Counted from the stretch's first letter, positions 27,590 through 37,050 are shown. The stretch: DNA of 64,000 nucleotides from Desulforamulus ruminis DSM 2154 (GCF_000215085.1 NC_015589.1:2306120-2370119); one strand, 5' to 3'. Notes: a model not told the origin generated them from the letters alone. Numbers and translations: made by a program.

Positions 27590-28951
27590 TTACTCAAATC
27601 CTTTTTTTCGCAGGCGAGCGATAAAAAACCCGTCCGTCCCATGAATATGCGGCAGCAGTTGCAGGTAACCCTTCTCCGCCGTTGGTTCTTGGTCCAGCCC
27701 GGGGGGCAGCACCTGTCGCAGGTCACCCATAATAAATTCAGGGTTGCCGGCCAGGAAGTCCTCCACCACCCCCAGGTTCTCTTCCCGGGTGATGGTGCAA
27801 GTGCTGTAAATCAACACCCCGCCGGGCCGCAGGCACCTGCCCGCTGCCTGCAGAATATCCTTCTGCAGCCGGACCACCCCGGGCAATTGGCAGGGGTCCC
27901 TTCGCCAGCGGGAATCCGGCCTGCGGCGCAGCACTCCCAGGCCGGAGCAGGGGGCATCCACCAGTACGTAATCGGCCCAACCGGAATATTTTTGCGGCAA
28001 ATCTCTGGCATCCGCCACCAGGCCATGAATGGAGGTAATCCCCAGCCGGACGCAGTTTTCTTTAATCAGTTCCAGCTTGTGGGAATGAATGTCCACCGCG
28101 ATAATTTCTCCGGAGTCGCCCATGAGTTGAGCCACATGGGTGGTTTTCCCCCCGGGAGCGGAGGCCACATCCAGCACCTTGGCCCCGGAAGCGGGATTTA
28201 AGGCGTGGGCCACCAGCATGGAACTCTCGTCCTGAACCTGAAACAGCCCTTCCTTAAAGGAATCTAAAGAACGATAGGATAAAAATCCGTTGATATGCAA
28301 ACCCTCGGGCACATATTGCGATTCCCGGGCCTCCACCCCTTCCTCTGCCAGGCGGCGGATCAGATCCGGCCGGGTTATTTTCAACGTGTTGGTCCGTATG
28401 GTATTCAAGGCCGGCCGGTTATTGGCCTGACAAAGGGCTACGGTTTGTTCAAAGCCGAATTCCTTTAGCCATCTTTCCACCAGCCAAGTAGGGTGAGAAT
28501 GCTTCAGGGCGATATAATTCACCGGGTCGGTCTCGGGGTCCGGGTAGTCTAAATCGTTCTGCTGCCGGGCGATATTGCGCAATACCCCGTTAACAAATTT
28601 GGCCGCACCGGCATGACCGTATTTCTTGGCCAGTTCTACGGATTCATTGCAGGCAGCGGAGTCCGGGACCCTGGGCATAAACAGGATCTGGTAGGTGCCC
28701 ATCCTTAAAATGTTACGTATCCAGGCGGTCTGGGCCGCCAGGGGCTGCTTTAAAAAATGAGCCAAGACCCAGTCAATGGTGTTTAAATTACGCAGCACGC
28801 CATAGGTTATTTCCGTAGCAAAAGCACGATCCAATTTGCCGGGCTGATACCGCTCCATCCATTTGTTCAGAGCCAGATTGGCATAAGCCCCTTCTTCTTC
28901 AACGGCTTTTAATATTTGTAAGGCCAATTCCCTGGCGGTAATATTTTTCAA
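27590..28951 (-). CDS. rsmB: 16S rRNA (cytosine-967-C5)-methyltransferase
   Basis: The 453-residue protein joins an N-terminal NusB-like RNA-binding domain (about 1-140) to a Rossmann methyltransferase. The SAM site is DVASAPGGKTTH, and the catalytic cysteines are in VDAPCSGLGVLRRRPD and YSTCTI. It starts at TTG 28951, overlapping the DUF116 stop (TTGA), with GGGGAG upstream. Confidence 0.95.
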   Translation of the reverse strand: MKNITARELALQILKAVEEEGAYANLALNKWMERYQPGKLDRAFATEITYGVLRNLNTIDWVLAHFLKQPLAAQTAWIRNILRMGTYQILFMPRVPDSAACNESVELAKKYGHAGAAKFVNGVLRNIARQQNDLDYPDPETDPVNYIALKHSHPTWLVERWLKEFGFEQTVALCQANNRPALNTIRTNTLKITRPDLIRRLAEEGVEARESQYVPEGLHINGFLSYRSLDSFKEGLFQVQDESSMLVAHALNPASGAKVLDVASAPGGKTTHVAQLMGDSGEIIAVDIHSHKLELIKENCVRLGITSIHGLVADARDLPQKYSGWADYVLVDAPCSGLGVLRRRPDSRWRRDPCQLPGVVRLQKDILQAAGRCLRPGGVLIYSTCTITREENLGVVEDFLAGNPEFIMGDLRQVLPPGLDQEPTAEKGYLQLLPHIHGTDGFFIARLRKKGFE

Positions 28952-29757
28952 CTTGACTCCCCTTCTCCTTTCCCGTCACTTTTACCCTGGAGAAAAAACT
29001 CAATGGCTTTGCCCACCCCATCCGCCGATACCCGGGTATTAAAACAAGGGCCGAAAGGACGTTCATTTAACACTCCCAGGACCGGAATGGGGCTGCAATC
29101 CTGGATGCCGCTGGCCAAATCTCGCTCACAGGCAATGGCCACAATGGCTTTGGGGCGGTACTCTTTGACATGCTTCCGGGCCAGGGTCCCGCCGGTGGCT
29201 ACTCCCACCCGGACGCCATAGCGGTCCCGGAGTTCCAGCAGGCTGCTAATGGCACATTTTCCGCAGCGCCGGCAGTTATTAATATCATGGGTCACTTTAT
29301 GAGAACAACTGGTTTCCTGAAGGCAGTGGGGAGCCAATAATAAAATCTGCTCCGGTCGAAGATGAATGGGACTGGTGCGAACCAGTTCGTTATTGACTTC
29401 AATAAAGGAGTATTTAATTTTATCCACATCAATCTTAAAAATCCTGCCCAGACCGATGGCAAAGGGAAACAGGGTGGCGATGGCCACCCTCATCAGAGGC
29501 TGCAGGGGTTTGATGGTTTGGGCCAACCAGATGGTTAGCACAATGCCGCCCAGGCCAAAGCCCACCAGCAGGATGGCCAGGATAATCAAGGAAACCACAC
29601 CGATGAGCACCACCTGATGAAACAGGGTGATGGGGTGGTAGATCAGATACCATACCGTAAAGACCAGCAGCCCTACAATAACCAGACTGGCTGCCAGTAA
29701 ACCCAGAAACAATCTTTTACGAACCTGGGGAGTTTGTGCTTGTGTCGGAGAAATCAA
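28948..29757 (-). CDS. DUF116 family membrane protein with cysteine-rich domain
   Basis: The 269-residue protein has two N-terminal membrane helices (about 18-40 and 48-80). The cytoplasmic domain carries the DUF116 cysteines: HCLQETSCSHKV, CRRCGKC, AIACERD and CFNTRV. The cysteine pattern suggests an iron-sulphur cluster or zinc. DUF116 is found beside fmt and rsmB in many anaerobes, but its function is not known. It lies between fmt (17 nt away) and rsmB (overlap). Confidence 0.88.
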   Translation of the reverse strand: MISPTQAQTPQVRKRLFLGLLAASLVIVGLLVFTVWYLIYHPITLFHQVVLIGVVSLIILAILLVGFGLGGIVLTIWLAQTIKPLQPLMRVAIATLFPFAIGLGRIFKIDVDKIKYSFIEVNNELVRTSPIHLRPEQILLLAPHCLQETSCSHKVTHDINNCRRCGKCAISSLLELRDRYGVRVGVATGGTLARKHVKEYRPKAIVAIACERDLASGIQDCSPIPVLGVLNERPFGPCFNTRVSADGVGKAIEFFLQGKSDGKGEGESS

Positions 29758-29774
29758 CGACCTTCAATCCCTTC

Positions 29775-30710
29775 TTAACTTCCAAAAACAGTACCCGGTA
29801 AAATGGGTTTCCCTCTTAAAAAGGCCTGGGCCTCCATTTTCTTGCTTCCCTGAAGCTGCAGCTCTTTGATCAGTACCACTCCGTCCCCGGTTTGTACCAG
29901 TATTCCCTCGGACCCGGAAGCTAACACCGTGCCGGGACTTTCCTTCTTTCCCGCCGCTTCCGCCACCACTGTGCGCCAAATTTTTAATACCCGGCCTTCC
30001 CAGGTGGTATAGGCCCCCGGCCAGGGGTTCATGCCCCGGACGTGATTATGAACTTCCCGGGCGGTCCGGTTCCAATGGATGAACTCATGCTCCTTGTGCA
30101 GCATGGGAGCGTAGGTAGCCAAAGCAGGGTCCTGGGATACTCTCGGCGCCTGGTTTCGTTCCAGTTGCTCCAGGGTCTCCACCAGCAATGCGGCGCCCGT
30201 TTGAGCCAGTTGATCATGGATCAGACCCACGGTGTCTTCGGGGGCGATGGCGATCCTGCGCTTTAAAATCATGTCGCCGGTGTCCATTCCCTCATCCATA
30301 AACATGGTGGTCACACCGGTTTCCACTTCCCCGTTGATCACCGACCAGTGGATGGGGGCCGCCCCCCGATAACGGGGCAATAAGGAAGCATGAACATTGA
30401 TGCAGCCAAGAGGGGGTAATTTTAGCAAGGAAGGAGGCAAAATTTTACCGTAAGCCACCACCACAATACACTGGGGGGCCAATTCCTGCATCTTTTGCAA
30501 AAAGTCTTCTGTTTTTATGCTGGGAGGCTGCCAAAGAGGCAAATTCATCCTTTGGGCGGCAGCCTTTACAGGGGTTGGCTGAACCTGTTTGCCCCTGCCC
30601 CTGGGTTTGTCCGGCTGGGTAATAACCCCCACCACCTGATGACCGGCTTGGACAATGGCCTTCAGGCAGGGCACCGCAAAATCCGGGGTTCCCATATATA
30701 CAATGCGCAT
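29775..30710 (-). CDS. fmt: Methionyl-tRNA formyltransferase
   Basis: The 311-residue enzyme formylates initiator Met-tRNA using 10-formyl-THF. The N-terminal formyltransferase domain shows the folate site HASLLPRYRGAAPIHW, with catalytic Asn/His/Asp nearby (NVHASLLPRYRG; MDEGMDTGD). The C-terminal OB-like tRNA-binding domain begins near 205. It works in sequence with Def, encoded just upstream. Confidence 0.96.
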   Translation of the reverse strand: MRIVYMGTPDFAVPCLKAIVQAGHQVVGVITQPDKPRGRGKQVQPTPVKAAAQRMNLPLWQPPSIKTEDFLQKMQELAPQCIVVVAYGKILPPSLLKLPPLGCINVHASLLPRYRGAAPIHWSVINGEVETGVTTMFMDEGMDTGDMILKRRIAIAPEDTVGLIHDQLAQTGAALLVETLEQLERNQAPRVSQDPALATYAPMLHKEHEFIHWNRTAREVHNHVRGMNPWPGAYTTWEGRVLKIWRTVVAEAAGKKESPGTVLASGSEGILVQTGDGVVLIKELQLQGSKKMEAQAFLRGKPILPGTVFGS

Positions 30711-30727
30711 GATTGGATCACCTTACC

Positions 30728-31186
30728 CTATTGTTCCACTTTACGTAAATTTTGAGCCTTATCAACAAAAACGATCCCTTCCAGGTGATCCAGCTCATGC
30801 TGGAATACCCTGGCCAGTAAACCCCGGACGCGGTAAGTAACCTCTTTCCCTTTACGGTTTAACCCCTTCAGGACAATCCGCTCGGCCCTGGCCACTTCAC
30901 CCACCATACCGGGTACCGAGAGGCAGCCCTCGGTATCCACCGCTTTTCCGGCAGCCTCTAGGATTTGAGGATTGATCAATTCAATCAAGCCCTCGCCGAT
31001 GTCCACCACAATCACCCTTTTGGAAACCCCGATTTGGGGCGCGGCCAGGCCAACCCCTTTGGCGGCATACAGGGTGTCCGCCATATTATCCAGCAGTTTC
31101 AGAATATTGGGCGTTATCTCCTTAACGGGTTTCGCTTTCTCTCTTAGCACCTCATCGCCAATCGCCACAACTTGATAAACAGCCAA
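30728..31186 (-). CDS. def: Peptide deformylase
   Basis: The 152-residue metalloenzyme removes the N-formyl group from nascent proteins. Three motifs are intact: GVGLAAPQIG, EGCLSVPG (Cys ligand) and QHELDHLEG (two His ligands and Glu). It starts at TTG 31186, 9 nt after AGGAGGA. The upstream gap holds a long hairpin element that reaches this ribosome binding site. Confidence 0.96.
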   Translation of the reverse strand: MAVYQVVAIGDEVLREKAKPVKEITPNILKLLDNMADTLYAAKGVGLAAPQIGVSKRVIVVDIGEGLIELINPQILEAAGKAVDTEGCLSVPGMVGEVARAERIVLKGLNRKGKEVTYRVRGLLARVFQHELDHLEGIVFVDKAQNLRKVEQ

Positions 31187-31198
31187 TGGAAAAATCCT

Positions 31199-31420
31199 CC
31201 TAGCTTTGGGGTAGTTTTTTTAGGTCTCGTTGCTAGACTTACAAGCATTGTTTGGGGTCCAGCCTTAAACGCATTCCTTCTGGGTCTTGTTGTTAGACTT
31301 ATGGGTATTACTTGTGGGTCCTGTAGAAGATATACAGGACCTGAGAGAAAGACCGGATAAGTCTAGCAACAGGACCCTAAAGAAATGCAGGATAAGGCTA
31401 AAAAAGGAATGCAATCTATA
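31199..31420. repeat. Long imperfect hairpin element, copy 2 (priA to def gap)
   Basis: A central 9-bp hairpin (GGTCCTGTA/TACAGGACC, 31317-31341) is nested in a 21-nt pairing of 31282-31302 with 31357-31377 (core GTTGTTAGACTTAT/ATAAGTCTAGCAAC). Outer pairs such as GCATTCCTTC/GAAATGC and GCCTTA/TAAGGC extend it. It fills the whole space from the priA TAG stop to the def ribosome binding site. Confidence 0.85.
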
Positions 31421-33610
31421 CTAGACCGGGTCTACGTCGATGCTTACGGACACCTGTTTAAATCGTATGCCCGCCTGTTCCAAAACGCTCCGGGTAATCT
31501 GACGGATTTCTTTGCTGACAGATCCTTTAATCATCAATTGCCACCGGTAGCGATCCTTTATTTTAGGAATGCCTGCCGGAGCAGGACCCAGTATTTCAAT
31601 GCCCTGATAATTGGCCGCACCATTTTCATTCACCAGCCGGTCCCGCCACCACTGGCCGGCGCCGATGACATCGGCCTCATTCAGGCCGGTAAACAAAATG
31701 CGAATTAAATGACTGTAAGGAGGATAACGCAGGGCTTGACGAACCGTCATCTCCTTGGCATAAAAGGTCAAAAAATCGTGGTTTTGCGCCGTGGTAATAC
31801 TGTAATGCTCCGGGTCGTAGGTTTGGATCATCACTTCCCCGGCGATCTCTCCCCTTCCGGCACGTCCGGCCACCTGCGTTAACAGTTGAAAGGTCCGTTC
31901 AGCAGAACGAAAATCCGGCATATGCAGGGATAAATCGGCACTGACCACCCCCACCAGGGTTACCTGGGGAATATCCAATCCTTTGGCAATCATCTGGGTA
32001 CCGATCAGTACCTTAGCCCCACCCTGTCTGAATTGATCCAGCAGTTTCTTGTGCGACCCCTTGCGGGAGGTGGTATCGGCATCCATACGAATGCTCTCAC
32101 AGCCGGGAAAGAGTTTCTGCAGTTCCTCTTCCACCCGCTGGGTTCCTACGCCGAAACTCCGGATGGTCTTGCTGCCGCATGCCGGGCAGACACCCGGGGA
32201 ACGAACCCCAAAACCGCAGTAGTGGCAGCGCAGCCGGCCGTTACTGTGCAGGGTCAGGGAAATTTCACAGTGGGGACAGCGCATCACCTGGCCGCAATGA
32301 CGGCAAACCACAAAAGTGGCAAATCCCCGCCGGTTTAGAAAAAGAATACTTTTCTCATTCCGTTCCAAACGCCGGGCCAAGGCCCTTACCAGCGGCCTGC
32401 TGAAAATGCTGAAGTTTCCCTCGGCCATTTCCTTTTTTAAATCGATAATTTGTACCTGGGGAAGAGTTTTCCGGTCGACCCTGCGGCTGAGGGTCAGCAA
32501 CCGGTAGGGGCCTCCGGGCCGGGCCCGGCAGTAGCTTTCCAGGGCCGGGGTGGCGCTTCCCAGAAGCACAACCCCTTTGGCTAGGGCCACTCTCTGCAGA
32601 GCCACTTCCCGGGTATGATACTTGGGCGTTTCCTCCTGTTTATAAGAAGATTCATGCTCTTCATCAATGATAATTAATCCCAAATTGGCCACCGGGGCAA
32701 AAACAGCCGAACGGGCCCCTAAAACCACCGTGGCCTGACCATTTCTTATCCGTGCCTTTTCAGCATATTTTTCCCCTTGGGACAGGGCGCTATGTAGCAC
32801 AGCCACCGCACTGCCGAAGCGGGACTGGAAGCGTTCCACCATCTGGGGGGTCAGAGAAATTTCCGGGACCAGAACAATGGCCTGTCGCCCCATGGAAAGG
32901 GTTTCAGCAATGGCTCTTAGATAAACCTCGGTTTTGCCGCTGCCGGTAACTCCATGTAACAACCAGGCCGAAGGTACGGGATTTTGTAAAGCTTCCGTCA
33001 GTTCATGCACTGCCAAAGACTGTTCAGCGGTAAGTTCCGGCCATGACTCCCGGTCCAACCGCTCCCAAGCAACGGGCTCCGGTCTTTGTCCCTCCCGGAG
33101 TAAGCCCTTGGCCAGCAAAGCCTCAATCACCGCGACGGATACTCCGGCCGTTTTGGCCAGTTGGGATTTCCGGAGTCCGGGCCTCGCCAGAGCCACCTCC
33201 AGAGCTTGTTTCTGTTTGGGAGCTCTGGCCAAACCCACCCAGGATCCCTCCTCCGCAGCCACCAGTCCCCGGCTCCTTTCGGCCTTCTGCTGTCCCACCG
33301 GTGATCCTGCAATACACTGCAGGGCATCTCCCAGACTGCAAAGGTATCTTTGCACCATCCACTGGGCCAGTTCATACAAATGATGATTTAAAAAAGGTTC
33401 TTTTTCCAGTACTCTTTTTATTTCTTTCAAATGCTTTAATTGGGGAGGAGTACTAAATCCCAGAATAAATCCCTGAACCGTTCTTCCGGAAAAAGGCACC
33501 TCCACCCGGCTGTACTGGACAGCCTCCCCGGTTAGGGATTCCGGTACCCGGTAATGAAAGGTTTGCTCCAGTCCCACCGGAAGAGACACCGCCACTTCTG
33601 CATAGGCCAT
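31421..33610 (-). CDS. priA: Primosomal replication protein N' (PriA helicase)
   Basis: This 729-residue superfamily-2 helicase restarts stalled forks. A 3'-DNA-binding domain occupies the N-terminus. Walker A is HGVTGSGKTEVY near 220 and the DEAH-like box is IIDEEHE near 317. Two zinc-binding clusters follow (CRHCG, CPHC, CHYC, CPAC) near 435-475, and helicase motifs V/VI (GTQMIAKGLDIPQV; QVAGRAGRG). It lies 4 nt after coaBC. Its TAG stop adjoins a long hairpin element. Confidence 0.96.
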   Translation of the reverse strand: MAYAEVAVSLPVGLEQTFHYRVPESLTGEAVQYSRVEVPFSGRTVQGFILGFSTPPQLKHLKEIKRVLEKEPFLNHHLYELAQWMVQRYLCSLGDALQCIAGSPVGQQKAERSRGLVAAEEGSWVGLARAPKQKQALEVALARPGLRKSQLAKTAGVSVAVIEALLAKGLLREGQRPEPVAWERLDRESWPELTAEQSLAVHELTEALQNPVPSAWLLHGVTGSGKTEVYLRAIAETLSMGRQAIVLVPEISLTPQMVERFQSRFGSAVAVLHSALSQGEKYAEKARIRNGQATVVLGARSAVFAPVANLGLIIIDEEHESSYKQEETPKYHTREVALQRVALAKGVVLLGSATPALESYCRARPGGPYRLLTLSRRVDRKTLPQVQIIDLKKEMAEGNFSIFSRPLVRALARRLERNEKSILFLNRRGFATFVVCRHCGQVMRCPHCEISLTLHSNGRLRCHYCGFGVRSPGVCPACGSKTIRSFGVGTQRVEEELQKLFPGCESIRMDADTTSRKGSHKKLLDQFRQGGAKVLIGTQMIAKGLDIPQVTLVGVVSADLSLHMPDFRSAERTFQLLTQVAGRAGRGEIAGEVMIQTYDPEHYSITTAQNHDFLTFYAKEMTVRQALRYPPYSHLIRILFTGLNEADVIGAGQWWRDRLVNENGAANYQGIEILGPAPAGIPKIKDRYRWQLMIKGSVSKEIRQITRSVLEQAGIRFKQVSVSIDVDPV

Positions 33611-33613
33611 AAA

Positions 33614-34822
33614 TTAGCCTCCTACCCGGCTGTGATAAAGCCTGCTTACTCGGTCCAGGATACCATGGGCTACCTTATGCTTATTCATCAAGGGCAAGGA
33701 TTCTTCTTGGCCTTGGCTTCCAAAAATGCGCACCTGGTTGGTATCGCCATCGAAACCGGCCCCGGGAAGGGTTACGTCATTGGCTACCAGCAGATCCAGG
33801 TTTTTCCGGTGAAGTTTGTCCAGGGCATTTTTCTGCAGGTTACAGGTCTCCGCGGCAAACCCCACCAGGATTTGCCCCTGGGCTTTACGGCGTCCCAGTT
33901 CTGCCAGAATATCGGGATTTTGGGTCAACTGTACTGTTAGCTGCGTATCTTTTTTCTTTATTTTTTGATCACTGAGCTGAAGCGGACGGTAATCAGCCAC
34001 GGCCGCCGCTTTAATCACCACCGCCGCACCGGAACCATATTGAAGCACCTGTTCATACATCTCTTGGGCGGTTTCCACCGGCACAAGTTGTACTTCCGGG
34101 GGCGGCGTGAGGCCTGTAGGCCCGCTGACCAAAACCACCCTGGCGCCCCTCTGGGCCGCGGCCCTGGCTAGGGCGTAACCCATTTTACCGGAACTGCGGT
34201 TGGTTAAATAGCGAACCGGATCCAGAGGCTCCCGGGTAGGTCCCGCTGTCACAAGAACCATTAACCCCGCCAGATCCTGGGGGGTTAACTGTTTGGTAAT
34301 GCTATGCAATATCACATCAAGCTCGGCTAACCTGCCCTTGCCAACCGCTCCACAGGCCAAACGGCCTTCGGCAGGCTCAACAAAATGATAGCCATTTTCC
34401 ATTAAAGTGGCAATGTTTCTTTGCACCAGCGGGTTTTCATACATCACCACATTCATGGCTGGGCAGAAAAGCACCGGGCAGGAGGCGGCTACAGCCAAAG
34501 TGGACACCAGATCATCGGCGATCCCGTTGGCTGTCTTACCGATAATATTGGCGGTTGCCGGGGCAATCACCAAAAGATCGGCCCGCTGAGCCAGATCAAT
34601 GTGTAAAACCCCTCCCTCGGGTCCGGCCTGGAAAAGCCCCTTGTGTACAGGATTTCCGGTCAAGGTCTCAAAAGTCAACGGGGTTATAAATTCACAGGCC
34701 GAGGAAGTCATAGCCACATGCACATCGGCTCCGGATTTAACCAGGGAACTGGCAAGCTCAGCCGCCTTATAGGCCGCGATTCCCCCGGTAATCCCCAGGG
34801 TAATGGTTTTTCCCGCAAGCAC
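33614..34822 (-). CDS. coaBC: Bifunctional phosphopantothenoylcysteine decarboxylase/synthase
   Basis: The roughly 402-residue fusion performs two steps of coenzyme A synthesis. The CoaC half (about 1-180) is a flavoprotein with GITGGIAAYKAAELAS, catalytic His in LHIDLAQRAD, and the loop PAMNVVMYENP with Cys in RLACGAVGKGRLAE. The CoaB half shows VTAGPTREPLDPVRYLTNRSSGKMG (in part). GTG 34822 is chosen; the GTG at 34831 abuts the GGAGG with no spacing. Confidence 0.94.
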   Translation of the reverse strand: MLAGKTITLGITGGIAAYKAAELASSLVKSGADVHVAMTSSACEFITPLTFETLTGNPVHKGLFQAGPEGGVLHIDLAQRADLLVIAPATANIIGKTANGIADDLVSTLAVAASCPVLFCPAMNVVMYENPLVQRNIATLMENGYHFVEPAEGRLACGAVGKGRLAELDVILHSITKQLTPQDLAGLMVLVTAGPTREPLDPVRYLTNRSSGKMGYALARAAAQRGARVVLVSGPTGLTPPPEVQLVPVETAQEMYEQVLQYGSGAAVVIKAAAVADYRPLQLSDQKIKKKDTQLTVQLTQNPDILAELGRRKAQGQILVGFAAETCNLQKNALDKLHRKNLDLLVANDVTLPGAGFDGDTNQVRIFGSQGQEESLPLMNKHKVAHGILDRVSRLYHSRVGG

Positions 34823-34836
34823 CCCCAGCACCTCCG

Positions 34837-35043
34837 TTACCTCCCTGTTTTAATTCGACGGTAGCTAACATATCCGTCTGAAATTTCTTCCAAGGCCAGG
34901 GTTACGGGTTTTATGCGTAAAGGCTGGTTGGTTTTCATTTCATCCTCTGTAAGTAAACGGGCCCGCTTGGCGGCAGCCACCACCAGGGTGTACCGGCTAT
35001 CCACCTTGTTCATTAATTCATCTAAAGAAGGTTTATTCATCAT
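34837..35043 (-). CDS. rpoZ: RNA polymerase omega subunit
   Basis: The 68-residue small subunit helps beta-prime folding and assembly. It matches the family in the N-terminal PSLDELMNKVDSRYTLVVAAAKRARLL (in part) and the SL-type C-terminus. Its position between gmk and coaBC is the standard Firmicute order. A possible ppGpp-related role cannot be judged from sequence. Confidence 0.92.
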   Translation of the reverse strand: MMNKPSLDELMNKVDSRYTLVVAAAKRARLLTEDEMKTNQPLRIKPVTLALEEISDGYVSYRRIKTGR

Positions 35044-35079
35044 GGCAAAGGAACCCCCACCGAATTTTTTAGTCTGTCA

Positions 35080-35682
35080 TTAGCAATCCAGAAATTTTTG
35101 CATGTCAAAACACAGGGGACGGCATTTTTCCGCTTTAATAATGGCATCCACCTGTTCCACCACATGCTCTACCGTATCATTGACAACCAGGTAATCATAA
35201 TTTCCGGTTTTCGACAGTTCATCGCAAACACACCTTAAACGCTTTTCAATGGTTTCCGCAGAATCGGTTCCTCGCTTAAACAGCCTGTCTTTTAAAACGG
35301 ACAGGCAGGGAGGTACCACAAAGATTAAAATTCCACGAGGATGTTTTTGTTTGATTTGCATGGCACCTTGAATGTCAATCTCCAGGATTACATCCTGCCC
35401 TTGTTCCAGCTTATCCATGACATAATTTCTGGGCGTGCCGTAAAAATGGTCATAAACCTGGGCGTATTCCAGCAGTTGATCATCCTCTATCATCTGCCGG
35501 AATGCCTCCTTATCTACAAAAAAATAATTTACCTTATGCTGCTCACCGGGTCTGGGTGCACGGGTGGTGCAGGAAACCGATAAACAAAGATTTTCATTCC
35601 TTTTCAGCAGTTCCTGGCATAGAGTACCCTTACCGGCGCCGGAGGGACCGGATACGACAATGAGAAGTCCTTGTTTCGACAT
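35080..35682 (-). CDS. gmk: Guanylate kinase
   Basis: The roughly 200-residue enzyme phosphorylates GMP to GDP. The P-loop is VSGPSGAGKGTLC. GMP-binding residues lie in SVSCTTRAPRPGEQHKVNYFFV (in part), and EIDIQGAMQIK precedes the lid. I choose ATG 35682, preceded by AGGTGA at 8-nt spacing, instead of the GTG at 35694 that abuts the remA stop. Confidence 0.94.
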   Translation of the reverse strand: MSKQGLLIVVSGPSGAGKGTLCQELLKRNENLCLSVSCTTRAPRPGEQHKVNYFFVDKEAFRQMIEDDQLLEYAQVYDHFYGTPRNYVMDKLEQGQDVILEIDIQGAMQIKQKHPRGILIFVVPPCLSVLKDRLFKRGTDSAETIEKRLRCVCDELSKTGNYDYLVVNDTVEHVVEQVDAIIKAEKCRPLCFDMQKFLDC

Positions 35683-35694
35683 TATGCGGGTCAC

Positions 35695-35967
35695 CTAGTC
35701 TGTGGGGTCGTCAACCTGGGCCGCTTCTTTGCTGACCAGACGGTTAGCCACGGTCTCTGGCTGCACGGCTGAAAGGATCACATGGTCGCTGTCGGTGATG
35801 ATCACTGCACGGGTCCGACGGCCATAGGTGGCGTCAATCAGCATTCCCCGGTCACGGGCTTCAGTTATAATTCTTTTGATGGGAGCGGATTCCGGGCTAA
35901 CAATGGCAATAATCCGGTTCGCTGAGACAATGTTTCCAAAACCAATGTTGATAAGCTTAATATCCAT
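35695..35967 (-). CDS. remA: Extracellular matrix/biofilm regulator RemA (DUF370)
   Basis: The 90-residue DNA-binding protein forms oligomeric rings in Bacillus and activates matrix and osmoprotection operons. The family core is [26 protein letters not shown] and [23 protein letters not shown] (in part). It lies in the conserved yicC-remA-gmk-rpoZ order. The C-terminal tail ([11 protein letters not shown]) is acidic and slightly longer than usual. Confidence 0.93.
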   Translation of the reverse strand: MDIKLINIGFGNIVSANRIIAIVSPESAPIKRIITEARDRGMLIDATYGRRTRAVIITDSDHVILSAVQPETVANRLVSKEAAQVDDPTD

Positions 35968-35991
35968 ATACTTCAGTTCCCTCCATTGTCA

Positions 35992-36873
35992 TTATTCAAT
36001 ATTTTGAACCTGTTCCCTTATTTTTTCAAGTTCACTTTTAGCATTTACCACTGCGTTGGTAATCATTAAATCATTTGCCTTGGAACCGATGGTATTAATT
36101 TCACGATTCATTTCCTGGACTAAAAAATCTAACTTTCTTCCCACCGCTCCACCCTCGGAGAGGATTTGCTCCAGTTGCTTCACATGACTGTTTAACCGGA
36201 CAATCTCCTCGGAAATATCCGCCCGGTCGGTAAAAATGGCTACCTCCGCCGCCAGCCTGTTTTCATCCAGGGCCCCCTCTTCCAACCATTCGGCCAGCTT
36301 CTGAGTCAGCTTGGCCCGGTGCTCCTGAACTACCAGGGGAGCTCTTTCCGCCACTTGTTCTAATATAAGCTCCTTAATCTGGGCGGCATGCTGTAAAATA
36401 TCCGCCTTTAAGCGGGCTCCTTCATTCTGGCGCATGTTTATCAGCCCTGTCAGGGCCTCAGTGCAGGCTTGTTCAATGGCTGGAAACCATTGCTCCACAT
36501 TTTCTTCCGGTTGCTCCAGGGAAATGACGTTAGGTAAAGAAATAAGGTCCTTTAGGGAGATATCGCCAGGAATTGAAAGAGATTCCTTAAGCTCTTCCAT
36601 TGACTTATGATACGCCACAGCCAATGCTTTGTCAACTTTTACCGCCGGCGTTACCTCGCCGGTCTCCTCAATGGAAATATAGCCGTCCACCCGCCCTCTG
36701 GCCACACGGTCCTGAATTTGTCTTTTTATTTTATCTTCCACTTGGGATAAAGACCTGGGCTGCCGTAAAATCACCTCGCAGTAGCGATTGTTCACGGATT
36801 TCAGTTCCACGGTAAACCTGCGTCCCTCGGCGCAGGCTTCGCCTCGGCCAAAGCCGGTCATGCTTTTAATCAA
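35992..36873 (-). CDS. yicC: YicC family endoribonuclease
   Basis: The 293-residue protein opens with IKSMTGFGRGEA, the family hallmark, and ends with the conserved C-terminal segment EMNREINTIGSKANDLMITNAVVNAKSELEKIREQVQNIE (given for recognition only; the core is REINTIGSKAND). E. coli YicC cleaves small RNAs, and a role in RNA turnover is likely here. It is the first gene of the long minus-strand run. Confidence 0.9.
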   Translation of the reverse strand: MIKSMTGFGRGEACAEGRRFTVELKSVNNRYCEVILRQPRSLSQVEDKIKRQIQDRVARGRVDGYISIEETGEVTPAVKVDKALAVAYHKSMEELKESLSIPGDISLKDLISLPNVISLEQPEENVEQWFPAIEQACTEALTGLINMRQNEGARLKADILQHAAQIKELILEQVAERAPLVVQEHRAKLTQKLAEWLEEGALDENRLAAEVAIFTDRADISEEIVRLNSHVKQLEQILSEGGAVGRKLDFLVQEMNREINTIGSKANDLMITNAVVNAKSELEKIREQVQNIE

Positions 36874-36965
36874 ATGCTCACCACCTGAATGTTTTTCTTA
36901 TGACTTCTACCTAAATTTAGATATTCCTTTTATAATTGTCCTAAAAATAACGAAATTTAAAAGTT

Positions 36966-37021
36966 AAAGGCCAGCACCGCTGCATAACTCTTTATTTCAT
37001 AGTTATGCCCGTCCTGGCCTC
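36966..37021 (-). terminator. Probable intrinsic terminator hairpin upstream of yicC
   Basis: On the minus strand, GGCCAG pairs with CTGGCC and GCATAACT with AGTTATGC, followed by TTTAACTTTT. It would end transcription from the TraR/DksA-type gene before yicC. The run-out of T is interrupted, so an attenuator role is possible. Confidence 0.6.
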
Positions 37022-37050
37022 AAAATAGAATTTAAATCAAAACCGTTTAA

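Noticed and set aside
31172-31360. Plus-strand frames within the long hairpin elements (also 18145-18471)
   Set aside because: They lie in palindromic repeat sequence and have no coding features.
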